From positions 1,969,004 through 2,033,003 of the forward strand of contig JANPWX010000106.1 in NCBI GenBank assembly GCA_024734555.1: DNA of 64,000 nucleotides. Reading direction: 5' to 3'. The translations under genes were made by a program, and so were the position numbers. The notes beneath the pieces are model-generated. The model was given only the letters and a program-made list of their open reading frames with translations. It was not told the origin of the DNA and did no database searches. Shown piece after piece: positions 1-12,750 of this stretch (position 1 is its first letter; each line of letters starts with the position of its first letter). This DNA comes from Trochalopteron elliotii. Taxonomy: Eukaryota; Chordata; Aves; Passeriformes; Leiothrichidae.

Positions 1-2964
1 GTTGGGTCCCTGCCCATTAAAATGTCAGGTTGCATCAAGAGGAAGGCTCAGCTGGGGGATCTGGGGCACAGGAATGGACACCAAACCTCCTCATTTTGCA
101 GTGAAAGCACACAAGGGGAGGACTGTCCCAACAAGAAACGATCTGCTGCCTTGGTCACCACCAAAGCACTCTCAGCCTGTTACACAGATTTTCAGTTCCA
201 CACACTGTGACAAGAAAGGATCACAGATCCAAATGATCATTTATTGATTGATTAATCCTCTGTGCTCTCCTGGAAAGCAGCCCACAATCCCCACTCAGGC
301 AGGCTGGCTCACTCCTGGCCCTCCAAAATCCCATCCAGTATTCCAAAAACATTGATTTCTCCTATAAAGTTTATTCTGTATTATAACCCCCACAATAAAC
401 CAAATGTCTAATAATGGCCATTCTAGGAGGGCTAGTTTTGATGCAGTTTTAATCCCTGGATAACCACAAACTAAATTCTGATTTATCCTTTCAGAGGGGG
501 CTCTGAGGGGCACCAAGCCCCCTGTCAGAGGGGCTGTCCTTGCTGAGGGCCATTGCTTGTGGAGCTGAGGAGGAACAAGGTAAAAGGACCTTTTTTTTGG
601 CTGTAGGTGCCAACAAACAATGATCAGCAGGTGCAGTATCCGAATTTCATGCCAATTATTTATAACGCCTGGGAACTGTTCAGCATTTTTGCAAAATCAA
701 GTCACAAATTTACAGAGTAAAATGGAAATAAGTGGATGAACCAGAAGAAAACTGGTCTCCCTCCCTCTCTCAGGTCACCTCCTCCTTTCTCTCCCACATC
801 TGCCATCTCTATATCCTGAGTATAACAAAACAGTCTGAAATGTCTTTAAAAAAAAATCTGTGTAGTTCTGCTTGAGTCATATTATTCTACACAAAACCAA
901 ATGTGAAATCTGCCTCTAGTAAAAGCCACAAAATGTATAAGGGTCATGGCCTGAAATATATTGAACTGGATATTGTAAGGTTTGGGGTTCTTTTTTCCAG
1001 CACAAACACTATTATTTTTTAAAATAATCTCATAATCATATTTATTTCTCTAGTAAACAAAGGATTATTTTGCTTGCAAAAACCACAGGCATTTAAATAA
1101 AACACAAGTCAGATGCCTGCTATAGGGACCCACAATAAAACTGCTTATGACCTTGTCATTAGTCTTGTTTTCCATATTTTTCCAGCCTCAAACTACACAC
1201 TAATAAGGCTTTTAGAAAGGAGGGATATGAATTTTAAGAAGCTTATCTCTCTCTGTTTTCAACCAGAGTTCAGATTACATTAACATTAGATGAATTTCCA
1301 ACCAAATATTCTACTAAAACAGAAATGTGTGCTTATTCAGGTTTTTTTTTCCGCTACACTGAGAAGAAATTTAAAGCACTATATAAGACATCTTACTTTG
1401 TTCCTTCAATATTTAATTACTTCTAGAAGGAAGCAGTATTTTTTGGGTAGAAATGGCAAATAGAGTTCACAATAACAAACAAGGCTTAATTACATCTTGC
1501 AGAAGCCCAAGCCTTACTGAACAGCAGCACAAGTATATTCATATGACCCCAAACCCTGCAAAACCTTAGGGGTCAGCCCACTGGGCAACTGAGAGATTTA
1601 AGTCTGTCCAAGACTTTTCCTTTTTGTCTCAAAAATGTGGCAAAAGTTCTCCCAAATGGCACAGAGTTACATGGTGGAATTCCAACAACTTGACACAGAA
1701 AGTCTCTCCTTCTTTCCTGCCCTGCATTCTCTGCCCAAGCACTACAGAAAGGATGATAGCAGAGGCCAGTCTTGTGTTTGGACCATTACTGTGGTGCATT
1801 AATCCAAATTACAGCCAGACCACACCTGTCCCTGAAGGAGCCACGGCTGCCCCCAGGACACACACCTTCATCCTTACCCTGCAGGTCCTCAAGATCCAGC
1901 AATAAATCAGGCTCTTGAAACAATTCCCTGCCGAATGCTGCCCAAATGTCACCTCCCAAGTAGCCCAGCATTGTGTTGTTAGAGCCAGCACCAGAGAAGA
2001 TAACTGCATTTACTCTTTGTAGCAAAGGATCTTCAGCCCAGACTAGCACTGAAAATGAAAAGGTGAACCGCTGCTGCCAAAAATTATATGGAAGAGGTGG
2101 GTAAGTGACAGCTTCTCCAGGGGCAGAGCAGAAGAAATGTGTTTGCATCGAGCAGCCCCCAACTGCAGCAGCTCTGTGCAGCCCACCACCACATTCCACT
2201 GAAGGAACACTGCTCCCAGACTGCTGGGCAGGGACAGAGCCCTCCTGCTTTTCAGCTGTGTGTATGGAACAAAAGCAGAAAGAAACCATCTGTACCCTTC
2301 TGACTGAACACTGGCTCTGGCTTTTCACTGCCGGGGCGGCGAGGGAAGACGCTGGCACTGAGCAGAGGGGACATTTGGCACCACTGTGCTGTGCTCTCTG
2401 TCACTGCCTGCCCCACGTGTCCCTTATCAGCCAGCAGCAACACTCCCTGTCCTTGCAAGGGAAGGAACGAGCCCAAATCTCCCCTCTGGAAGCTGCAGGG
2501 CCAGGCAGATTGCTCGCAAGAGTAACTCTGAAAACAGGGGAGATGAGGAGCAGGGCAGAGCTGCCAGTGCGCGACTCCAGGCCTGCGCTGTCACAAAAGA
2601 AATCTGAACTTAAAACCATCAGTAAGAAGGTTGACTTTGACTCTTCACCCTTCATCTGCTGGTTTGACTTGGAGAGATTATCAGCAGTGAGGTGCAAACA
2701 CGATGCATATGCCCTGGAGTGTATGACAGAGACAAGTGGTCACTTAAAAATACAGAAATGTGAACTTAGAGAACACTTCCCTCACTGGAGACCTTAAATA
2801 ATTTCTGTCAGAGAGGTTCAAGGATCATTTGCAAGGAATTTGATGCTGCTCATGGTATCTCCTACTTGGACACCTCCTTATGAAGAACAGACCAGGCAAC
2901 ACAGAAACTCTGGGGCAAAGGAAGAACAAAGTAGGAAAAAAGAGCTTTGAAAAAAACCTCTGAC
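1..2964 (-). other. CDH4: CDH4 intron 3, 5' part (no coding exon seen)
   Basis: This is intronic by position: it lies downstream of the exon 3 donor on the minus strand. I looked for exon 4 (basic furin site followed by DW at the start of EC1) and did not see it, so intron 3 continues past the left edge. The segment holds an AT-rich half (about 540-1600) with short homopolymers. A GC-richer part (about 1800-2800) has two overlapping antisense open frames of 190 and 230 codons, with no recognised motif. I see no CR1 copy here. Confidence 0.8.
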
Positions 2965-2967
2965 CTT
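2957..2967 (-). other. CDH4: Splice donor of CDH4 intron 3
   Basis: On the minus strand the last codon AAG (2967-2965) is followed directly by GTCAGAGG, with the invariant GT at 2964-2963. AAG|GTCAGA is an acceptable donor, although C at +3 is weaker than the usual A or G. The exon ends in phase 0 after the HNGHK coding end, as in other classical cadherins. Confidence 0.85.
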
Positions 2968-3188
2968 GTGTCCGTTGTGTTGGGACTTCTCTGCCACCAG
3001 AAACCTGACCATGGCCTCCCATCTGCCCAGGGTCTGGGGGTCCCAGGCGGTCACCACCAGGATCAGCTGCTTGGAGGGCACCTGCAGGTGGTGGGCAGCG
3101 TACAGGGTCCCGTCCGCCCTCACCTTGAAGTCCAGGCTGTTGGTGTCGTACCGCACGCCCTTGTTACCGGCACAGTTATTAAATTTTA
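2965..3188 (-). CDS. CDH4: CDH4 (R-cadherin) exon 3, prodomain; internal coding exon
   Basis: This internal exon encodes most of the prodomain of a classical cadherin. In the family, this propeptide keeps the protein non-adhesive until furin removes it, exposing the EC1 adhesion face at the cell surface. Seen directly: read on the minus strand, the exon starts with two bases completing a Val codon, then 74 codons running from [20 protein letters not shown] through [20 protein letters not shown] to a final HNGHK. This matches the R-cadherin pattern (VKF..C.G.KG..Y.TNS.DFKV.ADGT, LQVPS, VTAWD.QT, HSGHK) and differs clearly from N-cadherin, which has an acidic insert at DFKV and no TAWD. The length of 224 bp equals exon 3 of E-cadherin as I recall it. 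Hand-counted GC is 134/224, about 60%, well above the flanking introns. The open frame extends upstream through the acceptor to an ATG, but that part is intronic. The furin site lies in exon 4, not seen here. Sure of a classical cadherin; very likely CDH4. Confidence 0.95.
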
Positions 3189-3232
3189 CTAGAACAGAGA
3201 GGAAGAGATGGGAGAAATGCGTGAGATTGGAG
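3189..3232 (-). other. CDH4: Splice acceptor and polypyrimidine tract of CDH4 intron 2
   Basis: On the minus strand, a C/T-rich run (TTTCTCCCATCTCTTCCTCT, then CTGTTCTAG) ends in AG at 3190-3189, immediately before the exon. CTCAC within the upstream ATCTCACGCATT fits the loose yUnAy branch-point pattern. The AG sets the exon start at 3188 and gives phase 1 entry, as expected for cadherin exon 3. Confidence 0.9.
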
Positions 3233-5944
3233 TGATAAGGAAAGCAATCAAATACAAGTTTCAGACATTTAATTTTCACTGATGTCTTCTATATCTCTAA
3301 TAACCATCAAGGAAATGATTTAACTGTTTCTTCGACCTTTCAGGAGTGCTCTTGTGCTTTATCTCTGTTCCCCAGGGAAGAAGTTGTAAGCCATTTTTAA
3401 AGTATTTGATACAGTTTCATTAGATCTCAAACACAGCTGTTCCCCATTTCTACAAGTGGATTTCTCCCTTGTTGCCATTATCTTTTAAATTCAACTGGAG
3501 TCTATTACCCACGCTGTGGGTATTTTTTTTCAGGAAATGTTCTCCATTTCCCTAACCCTTCAATAACCTACTTATCAGATAGCCTATTTGCACATTCTTA
3601 ACTGAAATTCAAAAGCCCATAACAATTACATTATCAGAAATATAAAAACAACAAAAAAAATTTAGCACAGAAATAAAAGTTGAAACCATTTTGGAGCAAG
3701 CATCTGCTGCTGGAACTGGACCCGCCCATCCTGAGCTGCATTCCTACCTTGGCCAACCCCTCACATGTTACAGCTACTGCAAAAAGGAACTGTAAAACTG
3801 TGTTTCATAAACCATAACATGTCATTTGAAAGCCTACTTTGTCAGATCAAAGCTCCCCAGTCGCTGATATTTCTATTTTCGCTGTTTTTTTGGTCAAAGT
3901 CTTTCACAGTCTAGTTTGAAAACTATTTTTATTGGCATTATGAAACATGTCACATACATTAGACCAGAAAAAAACCCGACCCTACTATATGACAGAATTG
4001 ACAAATCTGATAGAAATTGAACCTGCAGCTAATAACACAGGAAACAAAACACTTTCTGCCATTTGAGTAATCCACGGGGCGGAACACACATGTGGTGAAG
4101 GAAAACATATTGCACCCGTAAAAACATCTCAAGTGAGTGAGAACGGATGCACAGAGCTCCAGCTCGGATCGTTAGATGGGCTCTCAATGCTGAGATGCTC
4201 CAGCCTGCCTGGAGATGAGGAGAACCTGCTGGGCCAGCTCTGGTGGGCTTCAGTAGGCACTGAATTCCTGCAGAAGAAGGGCTGGATCAGATGGATCCGA
4301 CCCAGACTGGCTGTGGTGGGAGAAGGGATGCAGAGCACTCCGGCTGAGAGGAGCTTCTGGGACAGTTGTACCCTGTCCCTTTCTCCCTGTACCAACCACA
4401 GCTCTGCAGTGCTGCTCTGAGCTGAATCAAGGACTAATTTGGATTTAAATTTAAGAAAAATCAACCATGGCACATATGAAAGCAAAAAGCAGCCAGGCAA
4501 TGGCTCAACCCATCAGGCTGTCAAAGCCCCTGACTGCATCAAAGTACAGAGAAATGAGGAGCAGAGGAGGGGAAAATCCTTCCCCTCCTTCACCAAACTG
4601 CACCCCTCAATAACTGGGGTGCTGTGATCATGTCATAACTGTACATCTACAGAGGCTTTCTGTGCTGTGTATTTATTTAGACCACACTGGTACATTTTTA
4701 TGCGTGTGGTGGGAAGTGTTACCAAATGCCACAGCAACTGCTGGGCACAAACAGCGAATGTCACACATTGATATATAAAAAAATAAGATGGATAAAGTTA
4801 TCTAGTACATAAAATCAACCTGAAAGCCTTGGATGAGGGTAAGCACACACAGGGTTTGCTGGCACCTGCAAGAACTGGGATAATCTCAGAGGCATGTGAG
4901 GGGACATACCCTGGACCTCTGGGGACCACCCTGCTGGGAGATCGCCTTCATCTCTCTGGAATTTCTGCAAATCTCCCCTGCATTCACAGCTACAATAAAT
5001 CTGTGTGAACGTTATCAAGTGCATCTTCACTTCTAAATGTTATTTATTTTCAGCTCAACACCATGGTCACTGCTAGAAACTTGGCACATCAGCTGCTGTG
5101 TTGCTGCACCCCTCTGCTGTGTAGTGGTCACATAAAACTCAAGTTCCATCCCTACTCCCCAAGCACCCACGTATCAGACACTGAAAGACATTTAAAGAAG
5201 AGAGAAAGGAGTGATAATGACTGCACGTTAAAAAACATTTCAGAGCTTACTTTGATTTTACTGAGATTAAAAGAAAGCCCTACAGTGTACTAGTAGTCTG
5301 AGAGAAAAAAACCCACCCAAACCCTTTCTGTATGTGTTTGTAGTGATTTCAGCATTCAAAGTACTTAAACATCTGCTTAAGACCCCGCTCGTGGCTCCAA
5401 GATGCTGCTCTGGTGTCATGTGTCACTGTGTCGACTTTTATGCTCCATTATCTAAAAATGGCTACCTCGTAGACAAAGTCCCTCTGTGACTTGCTAATTA
5501 CTTCCATTAGTTTAAAACAAACTTGACTAGAGACGGAGAAAATCCTGAGAGAAATCGTCTGGAATTTTTTTTTTTTTCTTTTTTTAAACAAGCACTGTCT
5601 CTGTCCCACATTGCTTCTCTCAGGTAGCACAGGTAGGTGAATACTCAGCAAGGGATTAGCATAGCCAGCTGCTCTCCTAAGAGCCTTTAGGAACTGCAAG
5701 AAAGGCTTCAAGGACACGAAGATTCCACGGTTTTCAGTCACTCTGCACAGCAGCAACGGGCCCTGGCTCAGCTGGGCAGCTCTGCAGGAGATTTCAGCCC
5801 CACAGGGATGACCCTGCTGGACTCTGTCAGGCAGAGGAGCAGCTCTGGCTCCAGACAATGTTCACACACAGCACAGGAAACACACTGGAAATGCAGGAGA
5901 GCTGAGCTGCTCCCACTTCTATCACAGGGAAGGGCACAGCTCAG

Positions 5945-6024
5945 TGCTGGGGTTGGCAGGGCTGGCAGTGCTGGGTCACACCCAATGACCTTGGAGGTGT
6001 TTTCTAGCCCAAATGATTCTGTGA
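5945..6024 (+). mobile_element. CR1 LINE, diverged 3' end fragment
   Basis: The stretch running through GGTTGGCAGGGCTGGCAG to ATGACCTTGGAGGTGTTTTC and AAATGATTCTGTGA has the shape of the CR1 3' terminus. In that pattern a GGTTGG...GATGACCTT.GAGGTC core is followed by an ATTCTGTGA tail repeat. Orientation is plus, antisense to CDH4. It is short and diverged, so it is probably an old insertion; the subfamily cannot be assigned by eye. Confidence 0.7.
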
Positions 6025-6092
6025 GTAGAAATCCTAAACATCCACTTTGCTGCCCTTGGAAAATGAGTCCTTGGGATGTTACAAGATTATTG

Positions 6093-6157
6093 TTATATAT
6101 AATTGCTATTTATATATATATAAAACATTGTTTTTTATATATATATACACACACACA
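6093..6157. repeat. (TA)n / (CA)n microsatellite
   Basis: Alternating TA tracts (about 6109-6122 and 6136-6146) run directly into an ACACACACAC tract (to 6157). A further TATATA block lies at about 6196-6204. This is a compound dinucleotide repeat likely to vary in length. Confidence 0.9.
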
Positions 6158-8450
6158 AAGATCCACATAATCTAGAAATCTCATTTAGATACATTTATAT
6201 ATAAAATACTTCTCCCAAATACATGTGTATAGGCTTGGGGAAAAAACAAAATCAAGCTATTGTTGTATAATAAATAGCACAGCTCAAGGAAATGAAATCT
6301 CATCCATATTTTCAAATTCTACCTCTTATCCCTACTCTTTGCTCTTGTGGAGACAGAAATTAAAATTTCATTCAGTGGCGGACAACTTTTGCTTTTTTTC
6401 CCCCTTTTTCTCCTTTAGAAATCTCTATGTCTGTGGAATGTGCAGTTGATGCAACTCTTGACTTTCAAATAATGCAATAAATAAATAAACAAACATTGGC
6501 TGTGTTTACTAGACTTAGAACTCTTTGTGGACACAAATCAATCTTTCTTTGACCAGTCTCAAGACTAAAGAACACTGCACAAATTCAACATTCAAAAGCT
6601 GCAGCATCAGTAATTAGGATTTTGGATAAACAGCACAGTCACACATCTATCATTTTTACAGGATGGTAAAAAAAACCCCAACTTTTTAAAAAATACTCCG
6701 GAAAAATGTTCAGTGAAGCTTATCGAAAGCTTATGCTGAAAACAGCATCTAATGCCTGATGAAAGGAAAACCAAGAAGGCACCCTCATTAGCAAGCTTTT
6801 AGGTTTAACCCTTTACCCTCATCATTTTTAATTGCTTCTCTATGAAAGAATGAAGTACAACAATTTGATAAGCTGAAACAGGTACTGAGCGATGGGTAGA
6901 GAAGCTGCAGGAGTCTGCAGCAAACTGCTGGGCATTTGAGAAAAAAAAAATGGTATTTTACTTCAAAAAAGACATGGTGAAAAAAAAAATCCAACAAGTT
7001 TTGCATTGTTCCCTTTTATTATTTAGCTTGTTAAGCTGGCTGGACAGAGTCAAATGATCAAGCCAGGATCTTGAAAGATGTACGAATACACTGAACTTCT
7101 TGCCCCCCAAATGTCTGAGAGAAATACTGAATTTAATAGGACTATAAATGGTATAAACCAAAGAATTCGCTTTCAGCCTTATCCTTCTGGATTTTCCTTT
7201 GACTTCTCCTAGTCCATTAAAAAGTGCCCCCTCTGGCAAGCAGCATAGGGCTGGAAGAGCAGGAGGGATAATACTCGTTTATTAGGATAAACCTCCTGGC
7301 AGGACATCATCCCACAGTTCAGGATATGGGTCCCTTCAGGCCTCTGTTTTTCACTGTGGTTTTGAGGATTATCTCTGCAAAAGATGTTTCTTTCCTGATG
7401 AACTTTAAAGCAGCAAACACACAGCACTCTTTCCAGCAGGATCCATCTGCTTTTCAAGTCGTGTCTCTTGACCAGCTCCCTTACACCCGGTGCACTGTGA
7501 TAAATCTAAGCTGCCAAATCCACCCCTCACGCCCCTTCTGTGAACATCATTAAGGTGTGGATGGCTTCACTGCAACCTTTGGGAATTTCAGATGTCTGGG
7601 TAACCTGCAGAGTGCTCAGCATGCAGGGAAATGTCCCTCCTGTGTGATCATGAGCAAATCACTTGTATTCCTGCCCTGGCACTTCTGGCCCAATGCTCCC
7701 AAATGTCTGCACTCATCCATCTCCTCTGGTTCCTGCAGGGGGTTCAGTCCTGGCCAGCATTCCCTGCGTGTCACCACACCAGAAATTAAAAAAATCCCAA
7801 ACATGTCCTTTGTGGAGAGGCTCCTGTTGCCTAAGAACAGGCGTGAAACCATTCAGTTAACCACAAAAATGCAGGGGCACATTACAGCCTCACAAAGTGA
7901 TTTCTCCATTAGGTGCTAATGTGAAGCAGAGCGTGCTGTGCCTCGTTGGGAAGCTGCATTTATTTGGCAAAGTAAGTATGCAGCATAAAATTTTACACGG
8001 CCACATTTTCGAGGCATCCTTCTTTATGTTCGTGCAGCCCCTCTGTGATTCTGTGAGAAAACTGTTTTATAGCAGTGGGAACCAACTGCAGCTGAGTGAA
8101 TTCCCCATGGCCACACTGGAAACCTGCAGCAAAGCTGGGATCTGAGTCCTGGAATTCAAACAGGCAGGAAACTGCCTCCATCACCCAGATACAAGTGAAC
8201 AAGACAGAAAAATTAGAGAGATGGATATTCAAAAAGCAAACAGAGGCAGATCCTTCTCTCTACAAACTACTGGGCATTTAAAAATTAGTGCAGGGTGAAA
8301 AAATTAAGGGATTTGTCACACAAATTATTGCAACTGTTGTGTGAAATGAATCCCATGAGCACATGTAAATACATGGTGGAATTATTCTGTGACTGAAGTA
8401 TCTTGTCTACAAAAGGCAAGTGCTGAAATGGAGGCAAGAGGATTTTAATG

Positions 8451-8725
8451 GAATTACAGAGTCACGAAGGTTGGAAGAGACCTCTATGGTCACAGAGACC
8501 AGCCTTTAACCCAACCCTGTCAGGGCCACCCCTAAACCATGTCCCCAAATGCCACATCTATATGTTATTTGAGCAGTTCCAGGGATGATGATTCCATCAC
8601 TTCACTGGGCAGCCTGTTCTACTGCTTGACAACCCTTTCAATGAAGAAATTTTTTCTCATATCTAACTAACCCTCCCCTGCTGCAACTTGATGCTGTTCC
8701 CTCTTGTCCTATCTTGTCCTATTTT
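8451..8725 (-). mobile_element. CR1 LINE, 3' end fragment (reverse orientation)
   Basis: Read on the plus strand, this is the reverse complement of an avian CR1 3' end. Recognisable blocks in order are an ATTACAGAGTCACGAAGG terminus, GGTTGGAAGAGACCTCTATG, CTAAACCATG, GCCACATCTA, CAGTTCCAGGGATGATGATT, CACTGGGCAGCCTGTTCTA, TTTCAATGAAGAAATTTTTT, and GCTGTTCCCTCTTGTCCTAT. The element therefore lies on the minus strand, its 3' terminus near 8451 and its 5' truncation near 8725. A local duplication of TCTTGTCCTA occurs at the truncated end (8702-8721). Substitutions are scattered, so it is not a recent copy. It is about 275 bp, versus several kb for a full element. Confidence 0.92.
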
Positions 8726-11700
8726 GTTTCTCTATATTAAAAAGATAGATGTATCCAGGTACCACAGGCATTTTGAACACTCTGGAACAACTCAAGAGAT
8801 GGTGTTTCAGTGTTTTCTGAAATTAAAACTGACTTGAGCCATCACACTTACACAAATGCTACATCTAAGCCAGGACTCCTGTTTCTATCCACTCCTGCTT
8901 ACAGTAAATCCCACACTATCATACAATACACAGCCAGATTTGCTTCCTGCAGTTCATTAAATGCTCAGAGCCCTTCTCCTTCTCTACAAGAAAAACAACA
9001 CATAAATAGGAAAAAATGATGGCAGTAAAACCTGATGGAGACAATGTGTAATTTTCATCCTCTCATTACTAATTTTATAGGTTACATTTTCCACCATGTC
9101 CCCATAAAGGATATCACACTAATAAACTCTTAGTGTCTTTATTTAATATTTATAGCACTGTGGGAGAACCAAACTCTTCTGGTAAAAGGTAAAGACAGCA
9201 ATTCAAAGAGCTGCTTCAAAGGCTAATAAACACATCCCTAGTGATTGAGTTTAAGAGTATACAGTTTAAAAAAATGCTTTGATACAAAAAACTGTAGGAA
9301 ATAAATGGATGGATGTTGGTTGGTATATGAATGTATATAAAAATGTGCATGCTCACACCCTCAGCTTCACAAAGCATTGATTATTCATTATGTGTTCCTG
9401 GAGTAAAAAACAAATATAATGAATGAGTTTGGAGAATTAATGAACTATCCCACAGTCTATCATCTGCTGAAAACATTTAGCATGATTTAACATGTTTTTA
9501 ATGTTATTTTCTTGCAATTAATAGCACAGAAATCTGCTGCAACTCTACCCTCTTCCCAAATCTCAGGTCAATGTGAAACATTACATCCAATTTTCCAGTG
9601 CATTATTTATGATCTCTGAGCTATGACTGCTAATATTTGCCTTATTGGAATAATAGTAAATTACCATAACAATTTACCATATGTAATTATGTTAAACAAA
9701 ATCTTTCTTTATTTATCTTCTTGTAATCTTCAGTTACAGCAAATCCTCCTATTCAGAATATGCAATAATACAACATTCATGACATTCCCAACCTATTACA
9801 TGCTTGTTGGAAATGACTCCATGTGCCACTCAACTGGTGACACCTTGGAATCAGCAAACGAGCAGCAATCTGCCTCCAGCAGAAACTCAGGCAGATTTCA
9901 AATGGGACACAGAAGTATTTTATGTTTAAAGGCACATTTTGAATTTGCCCTCTTTAAGTTCCAAAGCTCAACCCTCTCCACGATCAGATTATCCATGTGG
10001 GTTTTAGGCACACACCACTGAATTCCTCACTACCTCATGTTCATCTACAGCTGCTTTGCTTCCACAAAGCCAGGACTGTAGGTTTTATGGGGAAAATGGC
10101 AAGGCTTTTTTGTGCACAAGTCATTTATTTTAAACATATAAAGTACTTCTGTGGGCTTGATGGAACTACATGGAAAAGTCATCTTTTCATTTCCACAGCC
10201 ACCTAAATGCTTTCAACACCTTTTCCAGCTTTATATTCACTTTTATCAGCTCTTGCTTACACAGAATTTCTGTTTCCATGGCCATAGAAAAGAAAAGGAA
10301 CAATGCATTTCAACAGACAAATCGGGATCCTTTAAAAAGTCACTCTGTCACATGTGCAGTGTGCAGCCAGCCAGTAGCAATGAGGAGTTAAGGGTACATT
10401 TAAAAAAACCTAAATCCCATTCAAACAAAACAAAAATCTAAATCCCAGACACTGAGTGCCTCCTTCATATTCCCACCTGTGCCATTTTTCATTTACTGGA
10501 AGCCAATTCAACTAAAATACATGTTTTTAAGGAAGGAAAAAATGAAGAAGTATATTTCACTTTTGGTTTGGAATTGGAGGGGAGTACAGACCCCTGGGGA
10601 GAAGGACTATAGAACATGATAGAAAAGATGAATCACTCTGGCAACAGCCAGCCAGCCATTAATTTTCAGCAAGCCAGGAGTTGGTCCAATTAAGCCAGGC
10701 TCCTTTCTCTACATTAACATGCTTTACTCAGTTTTTTTTTTTTCTGCCGCTAAAACATCAGCTCAAGACCCCAAAGGCTTTTCTATTTAGGATCAATCAA
10801 TCTACCTTGCTGCACTGTAAAACATACACTGTCAGCTCCAAGGCAAGCTCAAAAAAAGAGCAACAGTAGAAAAATTTGATAAATCGACATGTTCTGGCAG
10901 TTAGTAGAGGGATTCTTCCTACACTGTCACTTATTTTTATCTGATTAGAAACAAGTATTAGTAAAGGGAATATTCCCTTCTATTCTCTTTCTGGTGTTTA
11001 GCATTGGTTTAAGAGGAGTCTTTTCATCCCCGATTTTCTACATTCAATCCAGCAGATTCCTGCCAAAAAGGCACAGAGATACTACCCAGATTTCAAAGGG
11101 CAGCAAGTCTGAATTGGATTTGCAGCAAGTGGACTCACATTCAAGCATTTTCTTCAGCACAGAAACATGAACCTGCATCAGTTGGTGCTCATGTTAAAGA
11201 CCTTTTTCACTGCTTTCCACATTATTATGCTCAGGGCTTTACTGTGGGTACACAAACCCTCACCTCCAGGTTTCCAGCACCTGCTTTGGCAAGGATTGCT
11301 TTATTTGGGATTTCACTGCCCATCTGAGATCCACTCACTCTCCCTCGGCCTTAATGAGGCATCTCAGGAATGGTTAATTAATACATGAGCCAGGGCCTGA
11401 TGACAGAGGTAGGAGGGACACTTAAAAGGTCTGAAGTTCTCTGCTGGAATAACTTAGAGGATTGCCCTTTTCTTTGGTAAACACCACAGTAACTCTGCTG
11501 TTGGTTTCCATGTTGTTCTCAGCATCTTTATCTTTGGATAAAAAACCTTTCCTAGCAGTTTCAAGCATGACAGTCCTCCTCTGTTTTTAACAGCAACGCA
11601 GACAGAAAGCCACTGGGATGTACAGCTGATGTTCCAGCTCCAGATTAAAGGGCTAATAAAGACAAGCCTGGTTTGGGTAATCCTGCCAATACCAACTGCA

Positions 11701-12721
11701 CCACAGTTTGTGGCAGATGCTGAGTTTTTACAGGCAACCATTTTTGTTCTTTGCTCTTTAAATTCCACACGTCTGTAGGATAGTACTGAGATTCACTACG
11801 GCACTAATGAGATCATTTTGCAATTAAAGGCTAAGTAGAAACAAACCTCTCACCACTCTACAGGAGAGTTTGGGTTCTCTGATTAAGCAGCAGTAAATAA
11901 ACCTGTTTCACTCTTGGTCCTGGTACACACCAGAGATTAACTCTTCAAACAAGATGGACTGATTGACCCCATGGATTAATCAATGAGTTTCCCAGCTTCA
12001 GAGCAAAGTGCAAGTTGTGGGAGTTACCTGCAGTAGGATATGCTCTAATTATTATTACCAGCACAGAGTACATAAATCCCAGGGCACTTTATTTGGAGGT
12101 TTTACTCTTAGCACTAATGATCTCCACAACACTCTCATGTTTGTCAAACCACCTATGTGGGAACAGACTTTAAACACCACTGTGCATTTCTTCAGGAAGA
12201 ACTGCAGGTTTTATGGAAGCTTGGGGTGATAATTATAAAGGGTGGAGTCTGTGTAATGGTAGGGCAATCTCTAGGTTGTAATACCATCACAGCTGCAGGC
12301 AGGAGCATCCCTGGAAGGAGCTATTGGGAGGCTGGGATTTTATTGGAGACAATCCCCATGTGAGGCTGGGAGCCCTGCTGGGCAGAGCAGAGAGCCCAGC
12401 CCTGCTGGAACAGGAACATCTCAACACTGGGAGCAGTGCTGGGAAGGGGGCAAGGACACAGAGCTCCTGCACAGCCACAGCCAGCCCTGCCAGCCCCACC
12501 AACAGTGACCTGCTGGCCTTGGGGGGTTTCCTCTCTGTCACAGATCCCTTTTCAGCTTGCCAGAAGTGTATTAGGAAGACATTAGGAGCTGCAGGAACAT
12601 TTTTAGTGAGGAAAAAAAAAAGTGAACAGAGGCCATTTGCAGCCTAGGAAAAGAAGTTGAAAGAGATGCTCCAACTGCAGCCGTGTCAGACAGCCTCAGG
12701 CTTTTCTCTCCTCACACTCTT

Positions 12722-12750
12722 CAAACAAACAAACAAATAAACAAACAAAC
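12722..12750. repeat. (AAAC)n microsatellite
   Basis: CAAACAAACAAACAAATAAA continues with CAAACAAAC, making about seven units of AAAC with one C-to-T interruption. Confidence 0.93.

Larger units (their letters stand above)
3193..8450 (-). other. CDH4: CDH4 intron 2, segment 1 (nearest exon 3)
   Basis: This is noncoding DNA upstream of exon 3 in the sense of transcription. It is mostly unique AT-rich sequence. It contains a T-rich run near 5564-5585, the TA/CA microsatellite near 6.1 kb and one old CR1 3' end at 5945-6024. The open frames here are short and share no recognisable motif. I did not see cadherin exon 2, whose peptide should resemble [20 protein letters not shown]. Nothing else is identifiable. 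Confidence 0.75.

Noticed and set aside
2878..3279. Continuous 133-codon minus-strand frame starting at an ATG upstream of exon 3
   Set aside because: Only 2965-3188 is cadherin. The frame runs through a clear pyrimidine tract/AG acceptor and a GT donor, so the ends are intron read as protein.
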